Below are positions 19,987 to 29,973 of a stretch of DNA of 61,675 nucleotides, one piece after another. The stretch covers positions 1-61,675 of the forward strand of contig NZ_POIZ01000031.1 in NCBI RefSeq assembly GCF_002960425.1, in the 5' to 3' direction. A program made the translations under genes and the position numbers. The notes under the pieces were generated by a model. It ran no database searches. It was not told the DNA's origin and saw only the letters and a program-made list of their open reading frames with translations. Numbering within the stretch: the stretch's first letter is position 1; the number at the start of each line of letters is the position of its first letter. The stretch comes from Streptococcus suis (GTDB lineage: Bacteria; Bacillota; Bacilli; Lactobacillales; Streptococcaceae).

Positions 19987-22218
19987 TTATTTTACTTTTG
20001 TCTGTGCCTTGATTTGAATATTCCCCTTGCTGGTCATAACAGCGCGAAGGTCTTTTTCGCTTGGGTTTTCCAAGTAGAAGTCTGTAATGGCATCTTCAAT
20101 TTGATCTTGGATGGTTCTGCGAAGTGGCCGAGCCCCCATTTTGGGATCGTAACCTAGATCAACTAGCTTTTCTTTGACCTTATCTGTCACATGTAAGCTA
20201 ATGCCGTTATTAGACAAGCGTTTGTTGACATCGTCTAACATGAGGCTGACAATTTCAAGGAGGTTTTCCTTGCTGAGTGGTTGGAACTCGATGATTCCGT
20301 CAAAGCGGTTCATGAATTCTGGGCTGAAGAAATTGCTAAGTTGGCCAAGAACCGACTGGGTGCGACCTTCCATGGCTGCTCCAAAGCCTACACTGGCTTC
20401 AACCTTGCCAGTACCAGCGTTGGACGTCATGATGATAATGGTGTCTTTGAAGCTGACGGTGCGGCCTTGTCCGTCTGTCAAACGACCATCATCAAGAACT
20501 TGGAGGAACATGTGCATAACATCTGGGTGGGCTTTTTCAACTTCATCCAGAAGAATGAGCGAGTATGGATTGCGGCGAACTTTTTCAGTTAGTTGGCCGG
20601 CTTCTTCGTAGCCTACATACCCGGGAGGTGCTCCGACCAGCTTGGCTACGGCATGTTTTTCCATATATTCCGACATATCAAATCGAATCATGCTATCGGC
20701 TGAGCCAAAGAGTTCGATGGCTAGTTGCTTGGACAGTTCTGTCTTACCGACACCTGTTGGACCAACAAAGAGGAAGGAGCCGATTGGACGGTTTGGCGCT
20801 CCAAGACCGACACGGTTGCGACGAATGGCCTTGGCAATCTTATCAACGGCTTCATCTTGCCCGATGACATGTGCCTTGAGGTCCTTAGCCAGGTTGATGA
20901 GTTGTGATTGCTCTTTTTCTTTCAAATCACCTACAGGGATGTTGGTTTTTTGTTCTACGATGGCTTCAATTTCCTTTTCAGTAATGAGGGGAATATCTTC
21001 CTCGCTGATGGTTGCCTTTTGCATTTCCTTATACTTGGCAATCTGGTCGCGGAAATAGGCTGCCTTTTCAAAGTCTTCGTCGCGGGTTGCCTGTGCCTTA
21101 CGGTTTTCCGCATCAATCAACCGCTGGTCGATTTCTTTTGGATCGACAAAATTGAGGGTCAAGTTCATTTTAGAACCTGCTTCATCCAGTAGGTCAATAG
21201 CCTTGTCTGGCAAGAATCGGTCTTGGATGTAGCGGTTAGAGAGTACCGCAGCAGCTTCAATGGCAGCATCAGAGTATTTGACATGATGGTAATCTTGGTA
21301 TTTATTTTGAATACCTTTGAGAATAATAATGGTTTCTTCAACACTTGGTTCTTCCACTTTTACAGGCTGCATACGGCGTTCTAGGGCAGCATCCTTCTCG
21401 ATAATCCGGTATTCGTTGAGCGTTGTTGCACCGACCAGTTGCATCTCCCCACGAGCAAGGGCTGGTTTGAGGATATTGCCAGCATCCATATTGCCATCGC
21501 CTGCTGAACCTGCACCAACAATCTCGTGGATCTCATCAATGAAGAGAATAATCTCGCGGCGATTGCGGATTTCCTCCATGAGTTTTTGCATGCGTTCTTC
21601 AAATTGACCACGTATACCAGTTCCTTGAACCAGGCTGACAACATCCAGACGGATGACTTCTTTACCTTGCAGTTTTTGTGGTACATCACCATCCACAATT
21701 TTCTGAGCTAGTCCCTCAACGACAGCGGTTTTTCCGACACCAGGCTCGCCAATGAGAACGGGATTGTTCTTGGTACGGCGGTTGAGGATTTCGATGACAC
21801 GCGTAATTTCTTGGTCACGACCAATGACTGGATCAATGTCGCCACGACGAGCAATTTCTGTTACGTTGATACCGAATTCTTCCAAAAGGCCATTTGGTTG
21901 CTGTGGTTGTTGAGGTGGGGGCGTTTGGCCTCCGCGTCCGTTGTGATTTCCACCGGCCTGTGTTGGAGGTGTTTGGTCGCGTTTCTTACCAGCAGGAGTG
22001 TTGCCAGGGTAGCCTCCCAAGTGATTGAAGAACTCGCTGAAAGGATCCATATTATTTGGATTGGTCAAATCTCCCAATCCTTTTAGAATAGCATTATTTG
22101 GGTCTGTTTTCATGATTTGGTAGCAGTTGTGGCAGAGGTCAACCTGTTGTTGCTTACCATTTAGATTGGTATAGAGATGGATGGTTGCGTCGTTAATGTT
22201 ACAGTTATGACAGAGCAT
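19987..22218 (-). CDS. clpE: ATP-dependent Clp protease ATP-binding subunit ClpE
   Basis: Hsp100 unfoldase that works with ClpP and is a heat-shock gene of the CtsR regulon. It has 743 residues. The N-terminal zinc finger (CHNCNIND ... CHNCYQIM, residues 3-40) is the mark of ClpE. A glycine- and proline-rich linker follows, then AAA1 (Walker [10 protein letters not shown]), a UVR-like coiled segment ([20 protein letters not shown]) and AAA2 (Walker [10 protein letters not shown], with [11 protein letters not shown]). The start at MLCHNC has AGAGGTAG upstream; a longer frame lacks this. A promoter and CtsR-type box lie just upstream. Confidence 0.97.
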   Translation of the reverse strand: MLCHNCNINDATIHLYTNLNGKQQQVDLCHNCYQIMKTDPNNAILKGLGDLTNPNNMDPFSEFFNHLGGYPGNTPAGKKRDQTPPTQAGGNHNGRGGQTPPPQQPQQPNGLLEEFGINVTEIARRGDIDPVIGRDQEITRVIEILNRRTKNNPVLIGEPGVGKTAVVEGLAQKIVDGDVPQKLQGKEVIRLDVVSLVQGTGIRGQFEERMQKLMEEIRNRREIILFIDEIHEIVGAGSAGDGNMDAGNILKPALARGEMQLVGATTLNEYRIIEKDAALERRMQPVKVEEPSVEETIIILKGIQNKYQDYHHVKYSDAAIEAAAVLSNRYIQDRFLPDKAIDLLDEAGSKMNLTLNFVDPKEIDQRLIDAENRKAQATRDEDFEKAAYFRDQIAKYKEMQKATISEEDIPLITEKEIEAIVEQKTNIPVGDLKEKEQSQLINLAKDLKAHVIGQDEAVDKIAKAIRRNRVGLGAPNRPIGSFLFVGPTGVGKTELSKQLAIELFGSADSMIRFDMSEYMEKHAVAKLVGAPPGYVGYEEAGQLTEKVRRNPYSLILLDEVEKAHPDVMHMFLQVLDDGRLTDGQGRTVSFKDTIIIMTSNAGTGKVEASVGFGAAMEGRTQSVLGQLSNFFSPEFMNRFDGIIEFQPLSKENLLEIVSLMLDDVNKRLSNNGISLHVTDKVKEKLVDLGYDPKMGARPLRRTIQDQIEDAITDFYLENPSEKDLRAVMTSKGNIQIKAQTKVK

Positions 22219-22256
22219 AGTTCTACCTCTTTCTTTGGAATGGACCTTTGTCAAAT

Positions 22257-22273
22257 AGTCAATAAAGGTCAGT
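22257..22273. promoter_or_regulatory. CtsR-type operator upstream of clpE
   Basis: AGTCAATAAAGGTCAGT matches the CtsR consensus RGTCAAANANRGTCAAA except at three positions, with the two GTCA cores 10 nt apart. It lies between the clpE -10 and start codon, where a repressor would block transcription. An additional GTCAAA lies just beside it at 22250. Confidence 0.65.
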
Positions 22274-22282
22274 TATAGCTTA

Positions 22283-22310
22283 ATTATAACAAGATTTATG
22301 GAAAAATCAA
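22283..22310 (-). promoter_or_regulatory. clpE promoter
   Basis: On the minus strand, TTGATT and TATAAT are separated by 16 nt. Confidence 0.7.
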
Positions 22311-22367
22311 GAAACTGCTATATTCGGAAAATAATCTCTAGGAAGTCTTGTAACTGACAAGAAAATG

Positions 22368-22394
22368 TTGAAAAATCAAGACTTTTTTTATAAT
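22368..22394 (+). promoter_or_regulatory. Promoter of the YkuJ-like gene
   Basis: TTGAAA and TATAAT separated by 15 nt. A second possible -10, TAAAAT, lies at 22401. Confidence 0.5.
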
Positions 22395-22436
22395 ATGTGG
22401 TAAAATGTTTTTATAAAAAGGATTAGGAGAAGGAAT

Positions 22437-22667
22437 ATGGAATCACATTTGGTGAGAATTATCAACCGTCTGGAAGCTATGGCTAACGATGGCGGCACCT
22501 TGAAACGTAACTTTGAGCGTGAAGGAGTTGTTGTTGCAGAAGTGGCTTATAGCTATGACGAGGAAAATGGTTCAGTGTTTACCTTGCGTGATGTCGCTGC
22601 TCGTGAAACCTACACGTTTGACAGTATTGACTTGATTGCGATGGAAATCTATGAATTGTTGTACTAA
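22437..22667 (+). CDS. YkuJ-like DUF1797 protein
   Basis: A cytoplasmic protein of 76 residues (SHLVRIINRLEAMANDGGTLKRNFEREGVVVAEVAYSYD...) that matches the DUF1797/YkuJ family, small alpha-beta proteins with no known role. AGGAGAAGGA precedes the ATG. It has its own promoter and is followed 12 nt later by a strong terminator, so it is a single-gene unit divergent from clpE. Confidence 0.85.
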   Translation: MESHLVRIINRLEAMANDGGTLKRNFEREGVVVAEVAYSYDEENGSVFTLRDVAARETYTFDSIDLIAMEIYELLY

Positions 22668-22678
22668 GAACAAGCTCG

Positions 22679-22699
22679 AGCACCGAGAGGTGCTTTTTT
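22679..22699 (+). terminator. Terminator after the YkuJ-like gene
   Basis: AGCACC-GAGA-GGTGCT followed by Ts. Confidence 0.88.
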
Positions 22700-22732
22700 C
22701 TTGCAGTAAAATGAATATTTTAGCCAAAAACG

Positions 22733-22760
22733 TTGCATAAATATTCAGAAATGGTATAAT
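22733..22760 (+). promoter_or_regulatory. Promoter of the amino acid ABC transporter, with possible CodY site
   Basis: TTGCAT and TGG-TATAAT, 16-nt spacer. The spacer sequence AATATTCAGAAATGG (22740-22754) resembles the CodY box AATTTTCWGAAAATT with four mismatches. The promoter call is firm; the CodY call is only suggestive. Confidence 0.6.
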
Positions 22761-22791
22761 AGTGTTTATATCATATTTGAGGAGTGAATGA

Positions 22792-23472
22792 ATGGATTTT
22801 TCTTTCTTGCCTGATTACTGGGCATATTTTAATTATGGGGCTCTCGTAACCCTTATTATCGCTTTTTTCTCGGTTTTCTTTGGGAGCATTTTGGGTACTC
22901 TATTAGCCTTTGCCCAGCGTAGTAGATACAAGGTTTTGGTGTGGTTGGCTAATGTCTATGTCTGGATTTTCCGTGGTACTCCCATGGTAGTACAGATTAT
23001 GATCGCCTTTGCTATGACCAACTTTGTGGCGCCAACTATCCAACTAGGGATTTTAGATGTGGATTTGGCTCGCTTGATTCCTGGAATTATTGTCATTTCA
23101 ATGAACTCAGGTGCATATGTTTCAGAAACCATCCGTGCAGGGATCAATGCCGTACCAAAGGGGCAATTAGAGGCGGCCTACTCATTAGGTATTCGTCCCA
23201 AACAGGCTATGCGTTATGTTATCATGCCACAAGCCATCAAGAATATTCTTCCTGCTTTAGGAAACGAGTTTGTGACTATTGTTAAGGACAGTTCGCTCTT
23301 GTCAACGATTGGTGTCATTGAGTTGTGGAATGGAGCACAGACGGTTGCTACGACGACTTATTTAACGCAAAGTCCGCTTATTTTTGCAGCCTTTTATTAT
23401 TTGATGATGACCAGTATTTTGACCCTTGGCATTCAAGCCCTCGAGAAAAAGTTAAATAAGGGAGGACACTAA
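22792..23472 (+). CDS. Polar amino acid ABC transporter permease
   Basis: Membrane subunit of a PAAT-family ABC importer, 226 residues. It has about five transmembrane helices and the EAA-type coupling loop near residues 125-155 ([34 protein letters not shown]). The family imports glutamine, glutamate, arginine or histidine; the substrate cannot be told here because no substrate-binding protein gene is adjacent. The ATPase gene follows after 1 nt, so they form one operon with an external or separately encoded binding protein. Confidence 0.92.
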   Translation: MDFSFLPDYWAYFNYGALVTLIIAFFSVFFGSILGTLLAFAQRSRYKVLVWLANVYVWIFRGTPMVVQIMIAFAMTNFVAPTIQLGILDVDLARLIPGIIVISMNSGAYVSETIRAGINAVPKGQLEAAYSLGIRPKQAMRYVIMPQAIKNILPALGNEFVTIVKDSSLLSTIGVIELWNGAQTVATTTYLTQSPLIFAAFYYLMMTSILTLGIQALEKKLNKGGH

Positions 23473-23473
23473 G

Positions 23474-24208
23474 ATGACGGAAGCAATTATTTCCATAAAA
23501 GATCTTCATAAGTATTTTGGTGAAAATGAAGTTTTAAAAGGGATTGATTTAGATATCCAGCAAGGTCAAGTGGTTGTCATCATTGGACCATCCGGTTCTG
23601 GAAAATCAACTTTCTTGCGAACCATGAATCTCTTAGAGGTACCGACCAAGGGGACGGTGACATTTGAGGGTGTTGATATTACGGATAAATCAAACGATAT
23701 TTTCAAGATGCGTGAAAAGATGGGCATGGTTTTCCAGCAATTTAACCTTTTCCCAAATATGACAGTCTTGGAAAATATTACCTTATCACCCATTAAAACA
23801 AAAGGAATTGCTAAGGCAGAAGCTGAAGCTAAGGCGCATGAATTGTTGGCAAAAGTTGGTTTGCCTGATAAGGCAGATGCCTATCCACAAAGTTTATCAG
23901 GTGGTCAGCAGCAACGGATTGCTATTGCCCGTGGTTTGGCCATGGATCCCGATGTCTTGCTCTTTGATGAGCCGACCTCTGCCCTTGATCCTGAAATGGT
24001 TGGAGAGGTACTTGCGGTTATGCAGGACTTGGCCAAGTCAGGTATGACCATGGTCATTGTAACGCATGAAATGGGCTTTGCGCGTGAAGTGGCAGACCGG
24101 GTTATCTTCATGGATGGGGGCTACATTGTCGAAGATGGAACTCCTGAAGAAGTGTTTGAACATACCAAGGAAGAACGGACCAAGGATTTCTTGTCTAAAG
24201 TCTTGTAA
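23474..24208 (+). CDS. Polar amino acid ABC transporter ATPase
   Basis: ATP-hydrolysing subunit of the importer, 244 residues, GlnQ-like. Walker A is GPSGSGKST near residue 36, the Q-loop is [16 protein letters not shown], the signature is LSGGQQQR near residue 141, Walker B is [13 protein letters not shown], and the H-loop is VTHEMGFA. It acts with the permease before it. A GGAGGACACTAAG site precedes the start within the permease end, and a terminator follows the stop. Confidence 0.95.
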   Translation: MTEAIISIKDLHKYFGENEVLKGIDLDIQQGQVVVIIGPSGSGKSTFLRTMNLLEVPTKGTVTFEGVDITDKSNDIFKMREKMGMVFQQFNLFPNMTVLENITLSPIKTKGIAKAEAEAKAHELLAKVGLPDKADAYPQSLSGGQQQRIAIARGLAMDPDVLLFDEPTSALDPEMVGEVLAVMQDLAKSGMTMVIVTHEMGFAREVADRVIFMDGGYIVEDGTPEEVFEHTKEERTKDFLSKVL

Positions 24209-24212
24209 GAAT

Positions 24213-24238
24213 AACTCCGACATTGTTCGGAGTTTTTT
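24213..24238 (+). terminator. Terminator after the ABC transporter operon
   Basis: AACTCCGA-CATTGT-TCGGAGTT with T6. Confidence 0.9.
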
Positions 24239-24290
24239 CTTGTTTTCTGGTGAATTGGGTGGAGAACCTAGTCAAATCAGTAGGAAATAA

Positions 24291-24298
24291 GGTATAAT
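24291..24298 (+). promoter_or_regulatory. folD -10 region
   Basis: GGTATAAT 28 nt before the folD start; no good -35. Confidence 0.5.
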
Positions 24299-24325
24299 GA
24301 AGAAAAAGTGAGGAGATTTTAAGCA

Positions 24326-25174
24326 ATGACAGTTATTGATGGAAAAGCTTTAGCAGCCAAATTGCAGGCAGCTCTGGCAGAAAAAACAGCTCGGCTAAAA
24401 GCGGAAAAAGGCTTGGTGCCAGGTCTGGTCGTTATTTTAGTGGGCGAAGATCCAGCCAGTCAGGTCTATGTTCGTAACAAAGAGCGTTCAGCCCTTGCTG
24501 CTGGTTTCAAGAGTGAAGTGGTACGTGTAGCAGCCACGATTTCAGAGGCGGAACTCTTGGAATTGATTGAGCGCTACAATCAAGATGATGCATGGCATGG
24601 CATCTTGGTGCAGTTGCCTCTACCAGCCCACATCAGTGAAGAAAAAGTTTTGTTGGCTATTGATCCAGACAAGGATGTGGATGGTTTCCATCCGACCAAT
24701 ATGGGTAAATTCTGGTCAGGTCATCCGGTCATGATTCCCTCTACTCCAGCAGGAATTATGGAGATGTTCAAGGAATACCAGATTGACCTAGAAGGCAAGT
24801 CCGCTCTTGTCATCGGTCGTTCTAATATTGTTGGAAAACCTATGGCCCAGCTTCTGCTGGATGCCAATGCGACTGTGACTATTGCTCATTCGCGGACAAA
24901 AAATCTCCCAGAACTGGCTCGTCAGGCGGATATTCTTGTCGTTGCCATCGGTCGTGGACATTTTGTAACCAAGGAATTTGTCAAGCCAGGTGCAGTGGTG
25001 ATTGATGTGGGCATGAACCGTGATGAAAACGGCAAACTGATTGGGGATGTCAAGTATGATGAAGTGGCAGATCTAGCCAGCCACATCACCCCAGTTCCAG
25101 GAGGAGTTGGTCCTATGACCATTACCATGCTTATGGAGCAAACCTATGAAGCTTGTGTTAGAAGCGGGAAATAA
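24326..25174 (+). CDS. folD: Methylenetetrahydrofolate dehydrogenase/cyclohydrolase
   Basis: Bifunctional cytoplasmic enzyme that interconverts 5,10-methylene-THF and 10-formyl-THF with NADP. It has 282 residues. The catalytic segment [22 protein letters not shown] contains the conserved Tyr and Lys, QLPLP is present near residue 98, the dinucleotide-binding [14 protein letters not shown] is near residue 165, and the [14 protein letters not shown] signature is near the C-terminus. GAGGAG lies just before the start. Single-gene unit with its own terminator. Confidence 0.97.
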   Translation: MTVIDGKALAAKLQAALAEKTARLKAEKGLVPGLVVILVGEDPASQVYVRNKERSALAAGFKSEVVRVAATISEAELLELIERYNQDDAWHGILVQLPLPAHISEEKVLLAIDPDKDVDGFHPTNMGKFWSGHPVMIPSTPAGIMEMFKEYQIDLEGKSALVIGRSNIVGKPMAQLLLDANATVTIAHSRTKNLPELARQADILVVAIGRGHFVTKEFVKPGAVVIDVGMNRDENGKLIGDVKYDEVADLASHITPVPGGVGPMTITMLMEQTYEACVRSGK

Positions 25175-25184
25175 AAAAGTAGAT

Positions 25185-25214
25185 GAGGTTGGCAAGGGCT
25201 GACCTCGTTTTTTT
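25185..25214 (+). terminator. folD terminator
   Basis: GAGGTTGGC / GCTGACCTC (9-bp stem with G-T pairs) followed by GT7. Confidence 0.85.
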
Positions 25215-25218
25215 ATAA

Positions 25219-25250
25219 GAAAATCCCCAGTCATTTGACTAGGGATTGCA
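25219..25250 (-). terminator. Terminator of the zinc metallopeptidase gene
   Basis: AATCCCCAGTCA-TT-TGACTAGGGATT, an almost perfect 12-bp stem, with a short T run on the minus strand. Confidence 0.7.
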
Positions 25251-25253
25251 TTT

Positions 25254-26162
25254 TTAAGGATTAGCAACTGAAAAGGTATCAGCGTGGGCAAGGTCACCAT
25301 AGGTATATCCAAGGTTAAACCATTTTTTGCGTTGTTCGGAAGTACCGTGGGTGAAACTATCTGGGACAGTGCGGCCATAGGCTTCTTGCTGGAGGGTATC
25401 ATCACCAACAGCATGAGCTGCATTCATGGCTTCATCAATATCTCCAACATCTAAGATACCCTGACCATCGACATATTTGGCCCAGGCACCAGCATAGTAG
25501 TCAGCTTGTAATTCGAGACGAACATTGAGAGCATTGCCTTCCTTGTCGGACAACTGAGCACGCTTTTGGTGGTAGGCACCGAGAACTTCTAATTCATTTT
25601 GGACATGGTGGCCAACCTCGTGGGCAATGACATAGGCCATGGCAAAGTCGCCTGCAGCATTGTACTTGTTGGATAATTCCTGATAGAAGGATGTATCGAT
25701 ATAAATCTTACGGTCAGCCGAACAATAGAAGGGGCCAGCTTGAGCAGAACCAGTTCCGCATCCTGTTTGGGTCTGGTCTGTATAGAAAACAAGGGTTGGC
25801 GCTTGGTAAGTCAGACCATTTCTTGCAAACTCTTGTGTCCAAAAATCTTCTGTTGAGGCCAGTACCTTACTCATGAATTCTGCATCTGCATCGGATACAC
25901 TGGTACCACTTGTAGTGACTTGACTAGACTGATAAGGATTGGTGTTGGTCGTTGGTGAAAGTAGACCACCTAGATTAGACATGCCACCAAAAGCGAAGAG
26001 GAGGACCACTAGCACCAATTTTCCCTTCCAACCCAGACGGGAGAAGAGTAGGCTTAGTAAGAGATTACCCCCAGCAGAACCACCAGAGAAAGATGGTCCC
26101 GAGCTCCTTTGACCTCTACGGTCTTCAATGTTGGAACTTTTTCGTAAATCATCAATTTTCAT
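25254..26162 (-). CDS. YpfJ-type neutral zinc metallopeptidase
   Basis: Membrane-anchored putative protease of 302 residues. A Ser/Gly-rich N-terminus is followed by one membrane segment (about residues 38-62, LLLSLLFSRLGWKGKLVLVVLLFAFGG) and an extracellular domain with the zinc motif HEVGHHVQNE (HExxH) near residue 180; ELQADYYAGAW probably supplies a third ligand. This is the neutral zinc metallopeptidase (YpfJ) family, whose substrates are unknown. AAGGAG is 6 nt from the second of two adjacent ATGs, so I chose that one. Single gene, transcribed toward folD. Confidence 0.88.
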   Translation of the reverse strand: MKIDDLRKSSNIEDRRGQRSSGPSFSGGSAGGNLLLSLLFSRLGWKGKLVLVVLLFAFGGMSNLGGLLSPTTNTNPYQSSQVTTSGTSVSDADAEFMSKVLASTEDFWTQEFARNGLTYQAPTLVFYTDQTQTGCGTGSAQAGPFYCSADRKIYIDTSFYQELSNKYNAAGDFAMAYVIAHEVGHHVQNELEVLGAYHQKRAQLSDKEGNALNVRLELQADYYAGAWAKYVDGQGILDVGDIDEAMNAAHAVGDDTLQQEAYGRTVPDSFTHGTSEQRKKWFNLGYTYGDLAHADTFSVANP

Positions 26163-26298
26163 CATAAACTCCTTAGAACCTGAGAACCTGTCATCAAGTT
26201 CCTATTTTCTCACAAACTATTATATAGCAAATTGCAGAAAAAAACACAGGAAAGCTATTGGAAATGATGTGTCCAGTTCTGTATAAATGTGCAATTTT

Positions 26299-26307
26299 TG
26301 ATATAAT
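26299..26307 (+). promoter_or_regulatory. Extended -10 promoter of the xseA operon
   Basis: TGATATAAT 28 nt before the xseA start. It likely drives the run from xseA to recN. Confidence 0.6.
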
Positions 26308-26335
26308 AGTAGAGATACAGACAGAAGGAGTGGAC

Positions 26336-27679
26336 ATGGTTGAATATTTAACGGTTAGCCATCTAACCAAGTATTTAAAATTAAAATTTGACCGAGATCC
26401 TTATTTGGATAAGGTCTATTTAACAGGGCAAGTGTCCAATTTCCGCAAGCGTCCTAGCCATCAATATTTTTCGCTCAAGGATGATAAGGCAGTCATTCAG
26501 GCCACCATGTGGGCTGGTGTCTATAAAAATCTGGGCTTTGAACTTGAAGAGGGAATGAAAATCAATGCCGTCGGGCGTGTGCAATTGTATGAGCCTAGCG
26601 GTTCCTATTCTATTATCATTGAAAAGGCGGAGCCAGACGGTATTGGTGCCCTGGCCATCAAGTTTGAACAGCTCAAACAAGCTCTGACCCAGGAAGGTCT
26701 ATTTAAGCAAGAATTCAAGCAGGAATTACCTCGGTTTACCAAGAAAATAGGGGTCATTACCAGTCCAAGTGGAGCGGTCATTCAAGATATTATTACCACG
26801 GTCAGTCGGCGTTTTCCTGGTGTGGAAATTGTCCTCTATCCGACCAAGGTGCAAGGAGATGGTGCTGCTCAAGAAGTTGTTGCCAATATCCAAAGAGCCA
26901 ATGAGCGGGATGATTTGGACGTCCTCATTGTTGGTCGTGGCGGTGGTTCTATTGAAGACCTGTGGGCTTTCAATGAGGAAATAGTGGTTCGAGCTATTTT
27001 TGAATCACGTATTCCTATCATTTCCAGTGTGGGTCACGAAACAGATACAACTCTGGCAGACTTTGTGGCAGACCGCAGGGCAGCCACTCCGACAGCTGCC
27101 GCAGAATTGGCGACCCCTGTGACCAAGGCAGATTTGCTGGGTTATTTAAATCAGCAGGAAAATCGAGCCTATCAGGCCATGACCAATCGCTTGAAATTCC
27201 TGAGAGGTCAGCTTGAGAAAATTAGCCAATCAGTTATGTTTCGACAGCCTGAACGCTTATACGATGGTTATTTGCAAAAATTAGACCGCTTGACCAATCA
27301 ATTGCAGACACGAATGAAAGAAGTATATAGCCAGCAGAAACAGGCTAGCTTATTACTCAATCAACGCCTACAAGGCTTACAACTTGGCCGTAAAGTCGAG
27401 AGTTTCCAAGAAAGAATTATCCAGCAGGAACGACTCTTGAAGAGCAATATGGCCAATATTTATGATAACAAGATGTCCAAGGCAGACAAGCTGATTGAGG
27501 CCCTAACCATGCTGGATACCAGTCGCATTGTAGCTCGTGGTTATGCCATGCTTTTACAAGATGGTCGGGTCCTAGACAGTGTGGAAACTATACAAAAGGG
27601 TGAACACCTGACCATTCAGATGAAGGATGGTCAACTTGATGTGGAGGTAAATCATGTCCAAAAAGACAAAAACATTTGA
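26336..27679 (+). CDS. xseA: Exodeoxyribonuclease VII large subunit
   Basis: Catalytic subunit of exonuclease VII, which degrades single-stranded DNA and acts in repair. It has 447 residues. The N-terminal OB-fold ([22 protein letters not shown]) is followed by the exonuclease VII domain with [31 protein letters not shown] and [27 protein letters not shown], then a long coiled-coil region that binds XseB. The start [10 protein letters not shown] has AGAAGGAG at 6-nt spacing; an upstream in-frame extension has none. The 3' end overlaps xseB by 26 nt. Confidence 0.96.
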   Translation: MVEYLTVSHLTKYLKLKFDRDPYLDKVYLTGQVSNFRKRPSHQYFSLKDDKAVIQATMWAGVYKNLGFELEEGMKINAVGRVQLYEPSGSYSIIIEKAEPDGIGALAIKFEQLKQALTQEGLFKQEFKQELPRFTKKIGVITSPSGAVIQDIITTVSRRFPGVEIVLYPTKVQGDGAAQEVVANIQRANERDDLDVLIVGRGGGSIEDLWAFNEEIVVRAIFESRIPIISSVGHETDTTLADFVADRRAATPTAAAELATPVTKADLLGYLNQQENRAYQAMTNRLKFLRGQLEKISQSVMFRQPERLYDGYLQKLDRLTNQLQTRMKEVYSQQKQASLLLNQRLQGLQLGRKVESFQERIIQQERLLKSNMANIYDNKMSKADKLIEALTMLDTSRIVARGYAMLLQDGRVLDSVETIQKGEHLTIQMKDGQLDVEVNHVQKDKNI

Positions 27680-27869
27680 AGAAAATTTAGCTGAATTAGA
27701 AGGAATCGTAACCAAATTGGAGCGTGGGGATGTAGCCTTGGAAGAGGCACTTGCCGAGTTTCAAAAAGGTATGGTTTTATCTAAGGATTTACAAAAGACA
27801 CTTGCTGAAGCTGAAAAGACCTTGGTCAAGGTCATGCAGGCAGATGGCAGTGAAGCGGAGATGAACTAA
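27654..27869 (+). CDS. xseB: Exodeoxyribonuclease VII small subunit
   Basis: Small helical partner of XseA, 71 residues, with the family pattern [35 protein letters not shown]. It starts inside the xseA end (a GTGGAGG-like site is in xseA), and its stop shares a base with the ispA start (TAATG), so all three genes are translationally linked. Confidence 0.95.
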   Translation: MSKKTKTFEENLAELEGIVTKLERGDVALEEALAEFQKGMVLSKDLQKTLAEAEKTLVKVMQADGSEAEMN

Positions 27870-28738
27870 TGGTAGCCAGTAAATTGCAGCAACTTGAGGA
27901 AACCATGGCAAGTTTTTATGAACCTCAGGTAGCTGAGGGGCTCAATCAAGCGGTTCTCTATTCCCTTCAAGCAGGAGGCAAACGGATTCGTCCCATGCTC
28001 CTTTTGACGCTTTTGGAAGCTTTTGGAGTGACCTTGCAAAAAGCTCATTACCAAGTGGCAGCCTGTGTCGAGCTCATTCACACTGGTAGTCTGATACATG
28101 ATGATCTGCCAGCCATGGACGATGATGATTACCGTAGGGGGCGTTTGACCAACCATAAGAAATTCGATGAAGCGACAGCTATTTTAGCAGGGGACAGTCT
28201 ATTTTTAGATCCGTTTGGATTTTTGGCTCAGGTAGATTTGCCAGCTGAGACCATCCTTGCTCTCGTGAGAGAGCTTTCTCAGGCATCTGGGACTTTTGGA
28301 ATGGTTGCTGGTCAGGTCTTGGATATGGCAGGTGAGGGACAAAAATTATCTCTCGAACAATTACAAGCCATCCATGCCAATAAGACTGGAAAATTATTGA
28401 CCTTTCCCTTTGTCGCAGCTGGTTTGATTGCTGGACAGTCAGATGAGGTTATCCACCATTTGCGAAAAGCAGGTCAATTAGTCGGTCTAGCCTTTCAGGT
28501 GCGGGATGATATATTGGATGTGACGGCCACTTTTGAGGAAATCGGAAAAACACCGCAAAAGGATCTATTGGCAGAGAAGTCTACCTATCCAGCTATGATG
28601 GGCTTGGAGGCCTCAAAAGTCTTTCTAGAAGACAGCCTGAATCAAGCAAGCAGTGAGCTAGATCAAGTGGCTCAACTAGTCCCATTTTCAAGAGAAGAAA
28701 TCAAAAAAATCATAGAAAGTTTACGAATCAATGGCTAA
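27869..28738 (+). CDS. ispA: Polyprenyl (farnesyl) diphosphate synthase
   Basis: Trans-isoprenyl diphosphate synthase that makes farnesyl diphosphate, the precursor for undecaprenyl phosphate and so for wall synthesis. It has 289 residues. The first aspartate-rich motif is LIHDDLPAMDDDDYRRG near residue 80, and the second is FQVRDDILD near residue 213. It depends on the mevalonate pathway, whose upper genes are at 36114-39822 in this window. It lies between xseB and tlyA with overlaps on both sides. Confidence 0.94.
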   Translation: MVASKLQQLEETMASFYEPQVAEGLNQAVLYSLQAGGKRIRPMLLLTLLEAFGVTLQKAHYQVAACVELIHTGSLIHDDLPAMDDDDYRRGRLTNHKKFDEATAILAGDSLFLDPFGFLAQVDLPAETILALVRELSQASGTFGMVAGQVLDMAGEGQKLSLEQLQAIHANKTGKLLTFPFVAAGLIAGQSDEVIHHLRKAGQLVGLAFQVRDDILDVTATFEEIGKTPQKDLLAEKSTYPAMMGLEASKVFLEDSLNQASSELDQVAQLVPFSREEIKKIIESLRING

Positions 28739-29552
28739 GGAAAGAGTAGATGTACTAGCTTTTAAACAGGGGCTTTTCGAGACGCGAGAGCAGGCCAAAC
28801 GCGGTGTTATGGCTGGGCTGGTGGTATCGGTCATCAACGGCGAACGTTACGATAAACCTGGTGAGAAAATTGACGAGGGAGTTGAACTCAAGCTCAAGGG
28901 AGAGAAACTCAAGTATGTCAGCCGTGGTGGTCTCAAATTGGAAAAGGCCTTGCAGGTTTTCGACCTATCAGTTGAGGGGCAAACGACAATTGATATTGGG
29001 GCTTCGACAGGCGGATTTACGGATGTTATGTTGCAGGCTGGCGCCAAGCAGGTCTATGCTGTAGATGTCGGAACCAATCAACTGGCTTGGAAATTGCGCC
29101 AGGACGAGCGTGTCATCAGCATGGAACAGTATAATTTCCGCTATGCTGAGTTAGCTGATTTTGAAGTGGGTCAACCAAGTTTTGCGTCGATAGATGTCAG
29201 TTTTATCTCCCTAGGCTTGATTTTACCAGCTCTTCACAAGATTTTGGTAGACGGTGGTCAGGTCGTGGCCTTGGTTAAACCCCAATTTGAAGCAGGTCGA
29301 GAGTATATTGGTAAGAACGGGATTGTCAAGGATAAGGCAGTTCACATCAAGGTCTTGGAAGATGTGACTGCTATGGCTGTCGCAACCGGTTTTTCTGTAA
29401 AGAGCCTTAGTTTTTCACCTGTTCAAGGTGGTCATGGCAACACGGAATTTTTAGCTCATTTGGAGAAATCAAGCCAGCCTAGTCCGATTGAACAAAGTGA
29501 AATAAGAAGTATAGTCAATCAAGCACACGAGGAATTTAAGAAGGATGAATAA
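28731..29552 (+). CDS. tlyA: TlyA-family rRNA 2'-O-methyltransferase (hemolysin-like)
   Basis: Predicted RNA methyltransferase of 273 residues, often named hemolysin A. An S4 RNA-binding domain is at the N-terminus (RVDVLAFKQGLFETREQAKRGVMAGLV), and an FtsJ-type SAM-binding domain follows (DIGASTGGFTDVMLQAGAKQVYAVDVG near residue 84). A later VALVKPQFEAGREYIGKNGIV is typical. Known family members methylate 16S and 23S rRNA cytidines; the hemolysin name is historical. It overlaps ispA and argR by 8 nt each. Confidence 0.92.
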   Translation: MAKERVDVLAFKQGLFETREQAKRGVMAGLVVSVINGERYDKPGEKIDEGVELKLKGEKLKYVSRGGLKLEKALQVFDLSVEGQTTIDIGASTGGFTDVMLQAGAKQVYAVDVGTNQLAWKLRQDERVISMEQYNFRYAELADFEVGQPSFASIDVSFISLGLILPALHKILVDGGQVVALVKPQFEAGREYIGKNGIVKDKAVHIKVLEDVTAMAVATGFSVKSLSFSPVQGGHGNTEFLAHLEKSSQPSPIEQSEIRSIVNQAHEEFKKDE

Positions 29553-29970
29553 ACGAGAACGATTAGAAGTCATTAAAGATTTGGTAGTCCGATTTCCCAT
29601 TGATACTCAGGAAGAAATTGTGGAACGCTTGGAAGCCTTGGGGGTTCATGCAACCCAGGCTACTGTATCCCGTGATATCAAGGAATTAGGCATTATCAAG
29701 GTTCCATCAGCTGACAAGGGATATGTCTATGGCTTGCCCAAAAGTAGCCTAGTCAAGGTCAAGTCCAATAATATTCTTGATTTTGCAGTCATGGACAAGA
29801 TGGTCAACTTAAAATTGGTACCAGGGAGTGCAACGGTCGTAAAAAGGCAGATTTGTGAGTATTTCCAAGAGGAAATTTTCTCGATTATTGCTGATGATGA
29901 CAGTATTCTACTCATTTTGAAGGACCAGGAAACCATCCCTAATTTAGAACGTACGATAAAAGGGTGGTAG
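29545..29970 (+). CDS. argR: ArgR/AhrC family arginine-responsive regulator
   Basis: Hexameric winged-helix regulator of arginine metabolism, 141 residues. The DNA-binding domain is at residues 1-70 (THATQATVSRDIKELGIIKVPS). The C-terminal oligomerisation and arginine-binding domain is recognisable (LKLVPGSATVVKRQICEYFQEEIFSIIADDDSILLI), although the C-terminal end is a little shorter than in B. subtilis. Its place between tlyA and recN is conserved in Firmicutes. Streptococci often have several ArgR paralogues, so which operon it controls is not known. Confidence 0.92.
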   Translation: MNKRERLEVIKDLVVRFPIDTQEEIVERLEALGVHATQATVSRDIKELGIIKVPSADKGYVYGLPKSSLVKVKSNNILDFAVMDKMVNLKLVPGSATVVKRQICEYFQEEIFSIIADDDSILLILKDQETIPNLERTIKGW

Positions 29971-29973
29971 GTC

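Noticed and set aside
20174..21058. Several long frames opposite clpE
   Set aside because: All are antisense to ClpE motifs and show no family resemblance.
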